This document shows, in pieces, positions 9,237 through 16,509 of a stretch of 47,834 nt of DNA (its first letter is position 1; every line of letters starts with the position of its first letter). The translations under genes were made by a program, and so were the position numbers. The notes beneath the pieces are model-generated. The model was not told where the DNA came from and did no database searches. It saw nothing but the letters and a program-made list of their open reading frames with translations. This DNA is from Chitinophagales bacterium (GTDB lineage: Bacteria; Bacteroidota; Bacteroidia; Chitinophagales; Saprospiraceae). The stretch is from NCBI GenBank assembly GCA_013299105.1, contig JAAFJY010000042.1, positions 1 through 47,834 on the forward strand, written 5' to 3'.

Positions 9237-10853
9237 ATGAAATCAAGCATTACCTTATTAGCCCTGTACATGTTGGGCATCATCACCCTTTTTGCCCAAA
9301 CCAAAATCAGCTCCAAAATCAGCGAAGCCACCGTATATCGCAGCGGGGCCAAACTCAGCAGTACGGCCAGCGTAAAACTAAACTCTGGCCAAAACCAGGT
9401 GATTTTTGAAAAATTACCCGTACAACTCAACCCAAGCAGCATACAAGTGCGCATGGACGGCAAAGCCAATCTGCTTTCAGCGGCTTTTCGACAAAATACC
9501 ATCGAAGTCCGGGCTGGCAGCAGCAGCGGCATCCAGGCTTTGCAGGACTCGATCGAGGGGATGAAAGACCAGGTCGCGGGCCTAATGGCTGAAAAGGAAG
9601 TATTGGCCAAAGAAGAAGCCAGCCTGGCCCAAAACCAAGCCAGGGTAGGCGCAGGCCAAAACAGCGCCCTTACCGTCAACGAACTGAAAGAACTGACCCA
9701 GTATTACCGCAGCCGCCTCTCGGAGATCAAAAACCGCCAATTGGAACTGGACATTTTAAAGCGCAAAACCGAGCGCAAACTCCAGCAAATGGATGAGCGC
9801 CTGGGCAAAATATCGCAAAAAGAACTCCAGGCATCGGGCGAGATTGTCTTGCAAATCGAATCCACTAGCGCCCAAACCATCAACATTGCCTGCATTTATT
9901 TCTTGCCCACCGCCTCTTGGGTGCCTTCTTACGACCTGCGCTCGGAGGGCGTGGACAAGCCGCTGCGCCTGGTACACAAAGCAGCCATCAAGCAGCAGTC
10001 GGGCCTCGATTGGGACAATGTGAAACTGAAACTTTCTACTGCCCAGCCCTTGAACAATAACAATCGACCTCTGCCGACCCCCCAATACCTTGATTATTAT
10101 ACTTACGTTCCCAAAGCTGTGCCTAAAACGGAAGAAGAAAAGGACAAAGGTCAGGTCATCATTACTTCTCAAGGTATTCGCCGTGAACGCACTGCCACTC
10201 CAGCTATCGCTTCTGGTCCTGATGGGCAGCCATTCACACAGGAAGGCAGCGGTGAAGAATTTGAATTGCCGCAAGCTCAAACCCTGCTCTCCGGTGCCAC
10301 AGCCCTGACTTTACGCTACAAAGAGGACCAAGTGAACGCCATCCATCAGTACCATGCAGTACCTAAACTGGACCCTGGGGTCTTTTTGTTGGCAAAAATT
10401 CCAAACTATGGCCGCTATGGCTTGCTCTCCGGTACCGCCCAGATTTTCCTCAACGACACCTACGTAGGGCAATCCGAAATCGACATTCGTACGGTGGCCG
10501 ATACCCTTTCCTTGTCCCTGGGCCGCGATGAGGACATCAGCATAAAGCGCGTCAAGCCTACGGACATCAGTTATGCGCCCAAGTTTTTGAACAACTTCAA
10601 AAAAGAGCTGATCGCTTACGACATCATCATCAAAAACAACAAAAGTATTCCCCTCAACATTGAAATTGTGGACCAAATTCCTGTATCCCGTCAAGAAGAC
10701 ATCAACGTGGAATTGATCGACAAGGGTGGGGCACAGTACACACCTGATTTCGGGAGGTTGTATTGGCGCATTGATGTACTCGCCTTTAACAGTAAAACCT
10801 TGCGCTTCAAGTACGAGCTGAAGTACCCCAAGGATCGCCAAGTGACCTATTGA
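9237..10853 (+). CDS. DUF4139 (MuiA-like) protein, tandem copy 3
   Basis: 538 residues: signal peptide, DUF4140, coiled coil, DUF4139. The gene is a mosaic. Its first ~284 bp match copy 2 exactly. From about 9521 it carries copy-1-type bases in places. Residues 390-480 (GTAQIFLNDTYVGQSEIDIR through KELIAYDIIIKNNK) are identical to copy 1 at protein level, with only scattered synonymous changes. Segment 291-338 (beginning VPKAVPKTEEEKDKG) is unique but of unchanged length. It ends KDRQVTY instead of KDKQVTH, and the 3' flank differs from the other copies, so this is the original downstream boundary of the array. Confidence 0.88.
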   Translation: MKSSITLLALYMLGIITLFAQTKISSKISEATVYRSGAKLSSTASVKLNSGQNQVIFEKLPVQLNPSSIQVRMDGKANLLSAAFRQNTIEVRAGSSSGIQALQDSIEGMKDQVAGLMAEKEVLAKEEASLAQNQARVGAGQNSALTVNELKELTQYYRSRLSEIKNRQLELDILKRKTERKLQQMDERLGKISQKELQASGEIVLQIESTSAQTINIACIYFLPTASWVPSYDLRSEGVDKPLRLVHKAAIKQQSGLDWDNVKLKLSTAQPLNNNNRPLPTPQYLDYYTYVPKAVPKTEEEKDKGQVIITSQGIRRERTATPAIASGPDGQPFTQEGSGEEFELPQAQTLLSGATALTLRYKEDQVNAIHQYHAVPKLDPGVFLLAKIPNYGRYGLLSGTAQIFLNDTYVGQSEIDIRTVADTLSLSLGRDEDISIKRVKPTDISYAPKFLNNFKKELIAYDIIIKNNKSIPLNIEIVDQIPVSRQEDINVELIDKGGAQYTPDFGRLYWRIDVLAFNSKTLRFKYELKYPKDRQVTY

Positions 10854-10887
10854 CCTAAAAAAAATCTGAGCATAATCCAAGGTAGAG

Positions 10888-10920
10888 GCAGAGACAGGGT
10901 GCGCCCTGTCTCTGCATTTT
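10888..10920 (+). terminator. Terminator of DUF4139 array
   Basis: Perfect 12-bp stem GCAGAGACAGGG / CCCTGTCTCTGC with the 4-nt loop TGCG, followed by ATTTT. It lies 35 nt past the stop of copy 3, the same offset as in copies 1 and 2, but the sequence is unrelated. Confidence 0.75.
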
Positions 10921-10949
10921 GCTCCCCAGCTTGCAAAAAACACAATTCT

Positions 10950-10992
10950 GGCCCGTGATGATGCCACACTTCATCGCGGGCCATATTTTTTT
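10950..10992 (+). terminator. Second terminator hairpin
   Basis: GGCCCGTGATGA pairs with TCATCGCGGGCC (12 bp, one G-T pair) around a 9-nt loop, followed by ATATTTTTTT. It is a back-up terminator for the array, or the remains of a lost transcript. Confidence 0.7.
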
Positions 10993-11102
10993 GATACCTT
11001 TGGCGTTCTTATGAAACTGGCCTGAAATTAGCGGGCTGTTGAACTTAAATGTGATAAGTCGAAATCTAAGTAGGCCATTTTTACGGATACCAAGTGTAGT
11101 GG

Positions 11103-11229
11103 GTGTCAACGTCATGCTGGCAAATCCGCGAAAATCCGCGTCATCCGTGTCATCCGCGTGCTAAACCAACCTCGCGCAGCGAGGCAAAGGAAGAAACGCA
11201 TTGTGATTTGATGCCTTTTTATTTGCGGC
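11103..11229. repeat. Structured dispersed repeat, copy B
   Basis: It has the same order as copy A (4558-4719): GTGTCAACGTCATG, then four ATCCG words, then a hairpin (here CCTCGC-gca-GCGAGG, 11170-11184), then GCAAA, then a tail ATTTGCGGC. The hairpin arms differ from copy A yet remain fully complementary. It forms most of the leader of the gene at 11249. Confidence 0.7.
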
Positions 11230-11248
11230 TTGTTACAAATGTACCCGA

Positions 11249-12757
11249 ATGAAGCGTTTGTTTTTTTACACGATTGCCCTGTTTGTGTTTGCCCTGGCGA
11301 TGGAAGCCTGTGTGAAGGATGAAGACTTCACCACCGATGCCTCGGTCAAACTCGATTTTTCGAGCGACACCCTGCGTTTTGATACGGTTTTCACCCAGCG
11401 GGGCTCGGCGGTACGTTATTTCAAGGTGCGCAATACCGATAGTCGGCCCATTCGCATTTCCAAGATTTTTTTGTTGAATGGTGCAAAATCCAAATTCACC
11501 CTCAATGTCGATGGCATTCCTGGGCGTGAATTTAAGGATGTGGAAGTTTTTGGCAAGGACAGCATTTACGTATTCGCCACCGTCACCATCGACCCCAACC
11601 AACCCCTCAGCGTAAGTCCTTTTGTGCTGGACGAAAAACTGGTGTTTGAAACCAATGGCAACGTGCAAGAAGTAACCCTCGAAGCCTGGGGCCAAAACGC
11701 CAACTATTTCCCCTCGCGCTTCAACAAGGGCGTACCCGTGATTTTGTCCTGCAATTTTGGCGAAATCAACTTCAACGACCCCAAACCTTACGTGATTTAT
11801 GGCGAGGTGTTCATCGATTCCTGTACGGTCAATATCCCAGCGGGTACTAGGATTTATGTACACGGAGGGATTGTCAAAAATGACTTGTTTGGGGTATTCA
11901 ACGACGGCCTCATCTATGTGTTGCGCAATGGCCGCATCCGCATCCAAGGCACCAAAGACAAGCCCGTAACCATCCAGGGCGACCGCCTTGAGGAGTCTTT
12001 TCAAGACAAAGATGGGCAATGGAATGGCATCATCATCGGGCGCGGCAGCCGGGGCAACCAAGTCAACTACGCAACGGTCAAAAACTCGATTTTTGGGGTC
12101 TATGTCGATTCGGCGGCGGACCTGACGATTCGCAACACCCGCATTTTCAATACCTCCAGCAGTGGCCTGATTGGCGTACACAGCCGCATCACTGCCGACA
12201 ATTGCCTGATTTACAACAACCAAGCCACCTCGCTCAACCTGATTCACGGGGGCGATTACAATTTTACGTATTGCACGGTGGCCAGCTATGGCGTGAATGC
12301 CTCGGCTTTGGGTATGAACAACTTCCGCTGTTATGGAAAAGACCCGAATGATTGTCGGGTAAACAGTGTCTATCGACTCAATGCTACTTTCCGCAATTGT
12401 ATTTTATTTGGGTCGGACCGGGATGAGATCGAATTCAACGACGGTACCGCCGGACAGGCCGGGGCCTTCAATGTGAAAATGGAAAACTGTATCGTAAGGG
12501 TACAAGACTTGCTCAAGCAGCAAAACAACCGCTATGCAAGCTTTTTGACCGACATCTGTGCGCCTTGCCAAAATGGAAAAAATACCGATAAATTATTCAA
12601 GGACCCCAACAAAGACATTTATACCCTGGATAGTTTGTCCATCGCTGACGGACAGGCCAAACCGATCCTTACTCCCCGCCTGATCAATACCGACATTGAC
12701 GACAAAGCACGCAATACCCAAAAACCTGACGTGGGTTGTTACGAGCGGCAACAGTAA
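11249..12757 (+). CDS. Surface lipoprotein with parallel beta-helix
   Basis: 502 residues. The N-terminal hydrophobic stretch ends at Cys21 (AMEAC). It is followed by VKDED, a lysine plus acidic residues as in the Bacteroidota lipoprotein export signal, so a lipoprotein displayed on the cell surface is predicted. Residues ~30-160 form a beta-sandwich region. Residues ~165-420 have the repeated NxxxxN / IRNTRIFN pattern of right-handed beta-helix (pectate-lyase-like) proteins, with no catalytic residues recognised. The C-terminus ends DVGCYERQQ, the tail typical of the choice-of-anchor-Q group. The role is unknown; polysaccharide binding or adhesion is plausible. The stop codon directly touches the stop of the convergent rof-like gene. 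Confidence 0.8.
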   Translation: MKRLFFYTIALFVFALAMEACVKDEDFTTDASVKLDFSSDTLRFDTVFTQRGSAVRYFKVRNTDSRPIRISKIFLLNGAKSKFTLNVDGIPGREFKDVEVFGKDSIYVFATVTIDPNQPLSVSPFVLDEKLVFETNGNVQEVTLEAWGQNANYFPSRFNKGVPVILSCNFGEINFNDPKPYVIYGEVFIDSCTVNIPAGTRIYVHGGIVKNDLFGVFNDGLIYVLRNGRIRIQGTKDKPVTIQGDRLEESFQDKDGQWNGIIIGRGSRGNQVNYATVKNSIFGVYVDSAADLTIRNTRIFNTSSSGLIGVHSRITADNCLIYNNQATSLNLIHGGDYNFTYCTVASYGVNASALGMNNFRCYGKDPNDCRVNSVYRLNATFRNCILFGSDRDEIEFNDGTAGQAGAFNVKMENCIVRVQDLLKQQNNRYASFLTDICAPCQNGKNTDKLFKDPNKDIYTLDSLSIADGQAKPILTPRLINTDIDDKARNTQKPDVGCYERQQ

Positions 12758-13015
12758 TCAGCAATAATCATAAACCTCCTTGCCATCGACACTGAGCAGT
12801 TGGTCGAGGCGAATGCGGGCTCCATTGTCTAAAATGACAAACTCCTCCTTGTCTTTGGTTTCAAAGTCGAGGATCACAGCTTCGCTACAACGGCAGGCAT
12901 TGTTGCTTACGTAAAATTCTACCGCCACAATTTTCTTTTCTGTGGCCAGGGCTTCCAGGATGTCGTGGAAGGTACAACTGATGGGTTGGTACGGTTGCTT
13001 AGGGTACATGGTCAT
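12758..13015 (-). CDS. Rof-like Rho-binding antiterminator
   Basis: This 85-residue protein carries the Rof/YaeO pattern: YQPISC near the N-terminus (E. coli Rof has YQPINC), then DILEAL, and a C-terminal strand EEFVILDNGARIRLDQLLSV matching the family's RLD core. E. coli Rof binds Rho near its primary RNA site and reduces Rho-dependent termination. The assignment is by remembered motif similarity. The function in Bacteroidota is inferred. An alternative start is the internal Met at residue 3. It has no operon partners and is convergent with the beta-helix gene with zero spacing between stop codons. Confidence 0.72.
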   Translation of the reverse strand: MTMYPKQPYQPISCTFHDILEALATEKKIVAVEFYVSNNACRCSEAVILDFETKDKEEFVILDNGARIRLDQLLSVDGKEVYDYC

Positions 13016-13144
13016 TTAATTTCCTTGGCTTAAAGCTAATGGTTTGGCCTTTGTTGAGCGTTTACTAAACAACGGATATAGGGTTAGTATTCGGCCATGT
13101 AAATTTTCGTTTTGTAAGTTACAGACTAATTTTCAGATTGTCAA

Positions 13145-13246
13145 ATGGAGTTCGGTCAAAAAATGGAAATTTTATTGAAGGAGCTTCTTGAAGGGCCGTT
13201 CAGCGTGTTCAAAATGGAGAATATCTTTGAAGATAAAGATTTTTAG
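13145..13246 (+). CDS. Possible 33-residue peptide or gene remnant
   Basis: An ATG opens a short frame, MEFGQKMEILLKELLEGPFS and onward, ending NIFEDKDF. The composition is protein-like, amphipathic and acidic. No family was recognised. It could be the tail of a decayed gene or a chance frame. No ribosome binding site is evident. Confidence 0.2.
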   Translation: MEFGQKMEILLKELLEGPFSVFKMENIFEDKDF

Positions 13247-13301
13247 ATAAATATTTGGGTTTAACAAACAATTAATGGTTTTATATCAATCACAAATGCC
13301 T

Positions 13302-13309
13302 TATCTTTG
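13302..13309 (+). promoter_or_regulatory. -7 element TATCTTTG for Rpn-type gene
   Basis: An exact TAnnTTTG match 15 nt before the ATG at 13325, giving an almost leaderless transcript. Because it overlaps the alternative TTG start at 13307, it supports the ATG as the true start. No clear -33 box was found. Confidence 0.6.
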
Positions 13310-13324
13310 ACCAAAATAAAGTTC

Positions 13325-14311
13325 ATGAACGAACCTGTGTTCATCAATCCTTTTACTGATTTCGGATTCAAAAAAATCTTTGGCGAGGAACAGAACAAAG
13401 ACTTGCTGATCGATTTTTTGAATGAACTATTGGCTGCGCAAAACCAACACATCAGTGATTTGGTCTTCAAAAAAAATGACAGGCTAGGGGTAAGCGATCT
13501 TGACCGCAGGGTGATTTTTGATTTATACTGTGAAAATGAAAAGGGGGAAAAATTTACGGTAGAACTACAAAAAGCCAAGCAGTCCTTTTTCAAAGATAGG
13601 ATGGTTTTCTACAGTTCCTTTTCTATTCAAGAACAGGGGCAGAAAGGAGAATGGGATTATCACCTCAAAGCAGTATATGTCATTGCCATTCTTGATTTTA
13701 TCATTGACGAAGATAACATTGACAAAATCGTAGTGAGCAAGAATCAAATCATGGACGTTGACCGCCAGCAGGTTTTTTACGACAAATTGACTTTTGTGAC
13801 CCTCCAGATGCCTAATTTCACCAAAGAAGAGCATCAATTGGAGACCAATTTTGACAAATGGCTCTATGTGATCAAAAATTTGCATCGCCTGGATCGCATA
13901 CCTGAGCGCTTACAGGAAAAAATCTTTCAAAAACTTTTTAAAGTGGCAGCTTATACTGCCCTTAGCAAAGAAGAAAAGGATAAGTATGAAGACAGCGTGA
14001 AGTACTACAATGACCTTAAGAACTCACTTGATACAGCTCAACAGCAAGGTTTTGATCAAGCTAGTACTGTTTATGAAGCTAAATTAGAAGAAATGTATAG
14101 GCAAAAAGAGGAAGAACGCAGACAAAAAGAAGAAGAACGTAGACAAAAAGAGGAGACCCAGCAGAAACTGCAAGATGAACGCCAACAAAAAGCGCAGATG
14201 CTCTTGAAAATGTATAAAAGTGGTTTGACCATGACACAACTGATCGACTTTAGTGGCTATCCTGAGGCAGAGGTCAAAAGGATAATTGACGAGTTGAATG
14301 ATTCGGAGTAA
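13325..14311 (+). CDS. Rpn/PD-(D/E)XK nuclease family protein
   Basis: 328 residues, a member of the PDDEXK_2 (Rpn, putative transposase) family that is expanded in Bacteroidota. E. coli RpnA is a DNA endonuclease that promotes recombination. The N-terminal hallmark FINPFTDFGFKKIFGEEQNK is at residues 7-26. The nuclease core shows D66 (FDLYCENE) and E80-x-Q82 (TVELQKAKQ), the D...ExK/Q motif. Residues ~255-300 are a charged coiled coil encoded by a 21-bp DNA repeat. The C-terminus (LIDFSGYPEAEVKRIIDEL) resembles a small helix-turn-helix often found at the end of these proteins. Role in vivo is unknown: mobile DNA, repair or defence. The next gene starts 20 nt downstream. Confidence 0.85.
   Translation: MNEPVFINPFTDFGFKKIFGEEQNKDLLIDFLNELLAAQNQHISDLVFKKNDRLGVSDLDRRVIFDLYCENEKGEKFTVELQKAKQSFFKDRMVFYSSFSIQEQGQKGEWDYHLKAVYVIAILDFIIDEDNIDKIVVSKNQIMDVDRQQVFYDKLTFVTLQMPNFTKEEHQLETNFDKWLYVIKNLHRLDRIPERLQEKIFQKLFKVAAYTALSKEEKDKYEDSVKYYNDLKNSLDTAQQQGFDQASTVYEAKLEEMYRQKEEERRQKEEERRQKEETQQKLQDERQQKAQMLLKMYKSGLTMTQLIDFSGYPEAEVKRIIDELNDSE
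14099..14157 (+). repeat. 21-bp in-frame tandem repeat in the Rpn-type gene
   Basis: About three copies of a purine-rich 21-bp unit (GACAAAAAGAAGAAGAACGT type) encode the heptad RQKEEER. This is a likely slippage site that changes coiled-coil length in whole heptads. Confidence 0.75.
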
Positions 14312-14331
14312 ATCAACTATAGCCTAAATCC

Positions 14332-15156
14332 ATGCCAAATTCCATCTCTATCCTCGGCGCGGGCTGGCTCGGCCTGCCACTGGCCTTGCGTTTACAAGCC
14401 CAAGGCTACTTGATAAAAGCGTCCTGCACCAGCTCCGAAAAACTGGAAACCTTGAAAAAACAAGGGCTAGACGCCTATTTGATCTGCATTGACGAAGGTA
14501 AAATCCAAGGCGATGCTGCTGCTTTTTTCAACAGCGAAATTCTGTTTGTCAACATCCCACCATCCCGGCGCAGGCCTGATGTGGAAACCTGGTACCCCCA
14601 ACAAGTGCAGGCCATAGTGGAGCAAGCCAAAGCAAGTGGAGTGAAAAAATTGCTTTTCATCGGTTCCACCAGTGTGTATGGTGATGTAAACCTGGCGGTA
14701 GACGAGGATTCTCCCCTGTTGCCCGATACGGCTTCGGCCAGGTCTTTGGTGGCAGCCGAGGCCATTGTTTGCCAGGCTTATGTGGATGTAGGGGAGGGCA
14801 GCATCCTGCGCATGTCTGGTTTGGTGGGTGGTGACCGCAAAGCAGGGCGCTTTTTTGCCGGAAAAAAAGACGTACCTGAAGGCAATGCCCCGATAAATTT
14901 AGTACACCTCGACGATTGTCTGGGGGTGATCGAATTGATTTTGCAAAAAGGCCAATGGGGCTACCTATACAATGTATGTGCCGATGAGCACCCGCCCAAG
15001 GCCCAATTTTACACCCAACAAGCCTTGCAGCAGGGTTTTGAAGCCCCTACTTTTTTAGATGACCCAACGCTCATGTTCAAAATTGTCAAAAACGACAAAA
15101 TAAAAAGGGATCTCGGCTACCAATTCCAGTACCCGGATCCCTTGTATTTTGTTTAG
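14332..15156 (+). CDS. NAD(P)-dependent epimerase/SDR family protein
   Basis: 274 residues with an N-terminal Rossmann fold: ILGAGWLGLPLALRL at residues 6-20 and the STSVYGD motif near residue 107. It resembles YeeZ-type nucleoside-diphosphate-sugar epimerase-like SDRs. The canonical YxxxK catalytic pair is not clear, so the reaction and substrate cannot be named. The start ATG follows the Rpn-type stop by 20 nt, so the two may be co-transcribed. The stop codon TAG is built from the target duplication TTA plus the first G of an inserted MITE; the uninterrupted sequence would also have read TAG, so the protein is unchanged. Confidence 0.8.
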   Translation: MPNSISILGAGWLGLPLALRLQAQGYLIKASCTSSEKLETLKKQGLDAYLICIDEGKIQGDAAAFFNSEILFVNIPPSRRRPDVETWYPQQVQAIVEQAKASGVKKLLFIGSTSVYGDVNLAVDEDSPLLPDTASARSLVAAEAIVCQAYVDVGEGSILRMSGLVGGDRKAGRFFAGKKDVPEGNAPINLVHLDDCLGVIELILQKGQWGYLYNVCADEHPPKAQFYTQQALQQGFEAPTFLDDPTLMFKIVKNDKIKRDLGYQFQYPDPLYFV

Positions 15157-15319
15157 AGCGTGTTTAAAATTTTTTGTTTGCCATAAAACGGCCTAATTTC
15201 GACTACTCTTTGACAGGAAAATGATCATTATGCGCTGCATAACTCCGCTTTTCCTGCCCCAACTAGTCAAAATTTGATTCGTTTTCTACCTAAACCTCCA
15301 ATATTTAAACACACTCTTA
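15153..15319. mobile_element. 161-bp MITE with TTA target duplication
   Basis: The element spans 15156-15316. Its ends are GAGCGTGTTTAAA and TTTAAACACACTC (inverted repeats, one mismatch in 13), flanked on both sides by TTA (15153-15155 and 15317-15319). A 3-bp TNA duplication and ends beginning GAG are typical of IS5-family elements of the IS1031 type, so such a transposase probably moves it. Inside is a second inverted repeat, CAGGAAAA...TTTTCCTG. It carries no gene. It sits between the convergent ends of the epimerase and the DUF2911 gene. Confidence 0.75.
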
Positions 15320-15339
15320 GATCAAATTGATCTGGTGGA

Positions 15340-16191
15340 TTATTTCCACTCCTTCAAAGACTGTTCGTTCATGCGTACATAGTCAGGGTTGTTGGCAGCT
15401 TTGGCCATTTCCAGTGACTTGGTAGCAGCGGCAATGGCCTCAGCCTTGCGGCCCAGGTCAGCCAGGATCAGTGCCTCGCGGCGCACGTTCCAGTACTTGG
15501 CGTCGCTGGCGTTGGCTTTTTTGATCCACTCCAGGGCCTTGTTCAGGTCCTTTTTGTTGTCGTGGTAGTAACCCGCAGCAGCTGAGTAATCGTTCTGGCT
15601 TGGGCCAGCCAACACGCGCTCAATGTTGGCTTGTACGCGCTTGTCCACTTCTACTACCAATGGCAGGTTGATGCGGGTATTTTCCCAAGAAACAGCGATG
15701 TTCGCTTTGTCCGCAGCCACATCGGCGATTTCGATGGTGAAGGTCTCTACCTTGTCGTTCAGCTTTACAGGCTTCAGCATCCAGGTAGCCGCAGGGGTCT
15801 TGTCGCCATAACCACCAGCGTTAGGGGTGTCATAAGTGAACAACATCACTTTCCATTCGCTGGCACCAGGACTGGAGAACAGTGCATAATCGCCTTTCTT
15901 GATGGCAGTACCACCGATGGTTACGTCGTCGCCAAAGGACAATTTGGTAGCCGAGTTGGCTCCGGTTCTCCACATGCTGCCGAATGGTACAGTAGCTTTG
16001 GCATCAGAGCCGAAAATTACACGGCCCTTGGCGCTTGGGCGGCTGTACAATACAGTTACGTCGGTCAGGCCTACTTTGGTCTTCAATTCGACAGTAGGAC
16101 TTGGTGCAGGAGTTTGAATTTGAGCTGACAATGGTTGGGCCAAAAACAATAGGAGGCTTGCAAAGGCCAACAAAGAGCAAAACTTCTTCAT
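15340..16191 (-). CDS. DUF2911 domain exported protein
   Basis: 283 residues. The signal peptide is residues 1-23 (ending PLSAQ). The DUF2911 domain (about 35-180) shows VTVLYSRPSAKGRVIFG, PFGSMWRTGANSATKLSF and KKGDYALFSSPG. A TPR-like helical C-terminus follows (about 205-283, DLNKALEWIKKANASD). This is a common Bacteroidota periplasmic family of unknown function. The frame extends 25 codons upstream, but the ATG at 16191 begins the signal peptide. A -7-like TATCTTGC lies at 16253-16260, with TTTG 22 nt further upstream. Confidence 0.88.
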   Translation of the reverse strand: MKKFCSLLAFASLLLFLAQPLSAQIQTPAPSPTVELKTKVGLTDVTVLYSRPSAKGRVIFGSDAKATVPFGSMWRTGANSATKLSFGDDVTIGGTAIKKGDYALFSSPGASEWKVMLFTYDTPNAGGYGDKTPAATWMLKPVKLNDKVETFTIEIADVAADKANIAVSWENTRINLPLVVEVDKRVQANIERVLAGPSQNDYSAAAGYYHDNKKDLNKALEWIKKANASDAKYWNVRREALILADLGRKAEAIAAATKSLEMAKAANNPDYVRMNEQSLKEWK

Positions 16192-16297
16192 GATAAAAAA
16201 TTGGTTTATGTTGAAGATTGGTTTAAACAAAATCGGATTTGCCATAAACGCCGCAAGATAGGGCATATTATCGGACTGGTGCCAAAGAAGCCTTTTT

Positions 16298-16375
16298 AGG
16301 TGCTGAACAAGGGGTTTTGCCAGTCTTTTAAGGCAAAAAATGCGATGCAGCGCATTTTTATTGGCAAGAACACCT
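16298..16375. ncRNA. Structured region in divergent gap (possible RNA or relic)
   Basis: Nested inverted repeats: AGGTG (16298-16302) with CACCT (16371-16375); TTTTGCC (16315-16321) with GGCAAAA (16332-16338); AAAAATGCG (16336-16344) with CGCATTTTT (16351-16359). The last two overlap by three bases, so the full helices compete. It lies between two divergent genes, where neither needs a terminator. It could be a small RNA, a regulatory leader or a relic of a mobile element. Confidence 0.3.
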
Positions 16376-16483
16376 GACTTGAGGACATTGTTCTGGTAGG
16401 GAAGAGCTTGCCTCTATCCACTTTTCGCTCTTGTTGAGTAAGGCCATTGGGGGAGCTTCGCCCAATATTTCTGAGGTTTTTTG

Positions 16484-16491
16484 TATCTTTG
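16484..16491 (+). promoter_or_regulatory. -7 element TATCTTTG for ATPase-nuclease gene
   Basis: An exact TAnnTTTG match ending 18 nt before the ATG at 16510, predicting a leader of about 12 nt. The -33 region is not a clear match. Confidence 0.6.
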
Positions 16492-16509
16492 TTTTCAAAA
16501 TCGTTAAAA

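Larger units (their letters stand above)
5663..10853 (+). repeat. Tandem triplication, 1787-bp unit
   Basis: Starts of the three DUF4139 genes are spaced exactly 1787 bp apart (5663, 7450, 9237). Each gene is 1617 bp, and the two spacers are 170 bp and identical. By eye 7227-7733 equals 9014-9520 over 507 bp without a mismatch. This covers the end of one gene, the spacer and the start of the next. Confidence 0.95.
10854..11248. other. Gap downstream of DUF4139 array
   Basis: No gene is seen. It contains two terminator hairpins (10888 and 10950) and, from 11103, dispersed repeat copy B, which reaches to within 20 nt of the next start codon. Confidence 0.6.
13016..13324. other. Gap upstream of Rpn-type nuclease gene
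   Basis: It contains one short open frame (13145-13246) listed separately and the -7 element at 13302. No repeats or hairpins of note were seen. Confidence 0.5.

Noticed and set aside
11249-12757. Polysaccharide lyase activity for the beta-helix lipoprotein
   Set aside because: Only the fold pattern is visible; no catalytic residues or lyase motifs could be identified.
13222-13229. TATCTTTG promoter box
   Set aside because: It lies inside the short frame at 13145 and nearly 100 nt from the next gene, while a better-placed identical box exists at 13302.
13307-13324. TTG start for the Rpn-type gene
   Set aside because: It overlaps the predicted -7 promoter box, and the family begins with the ATG at 13325.
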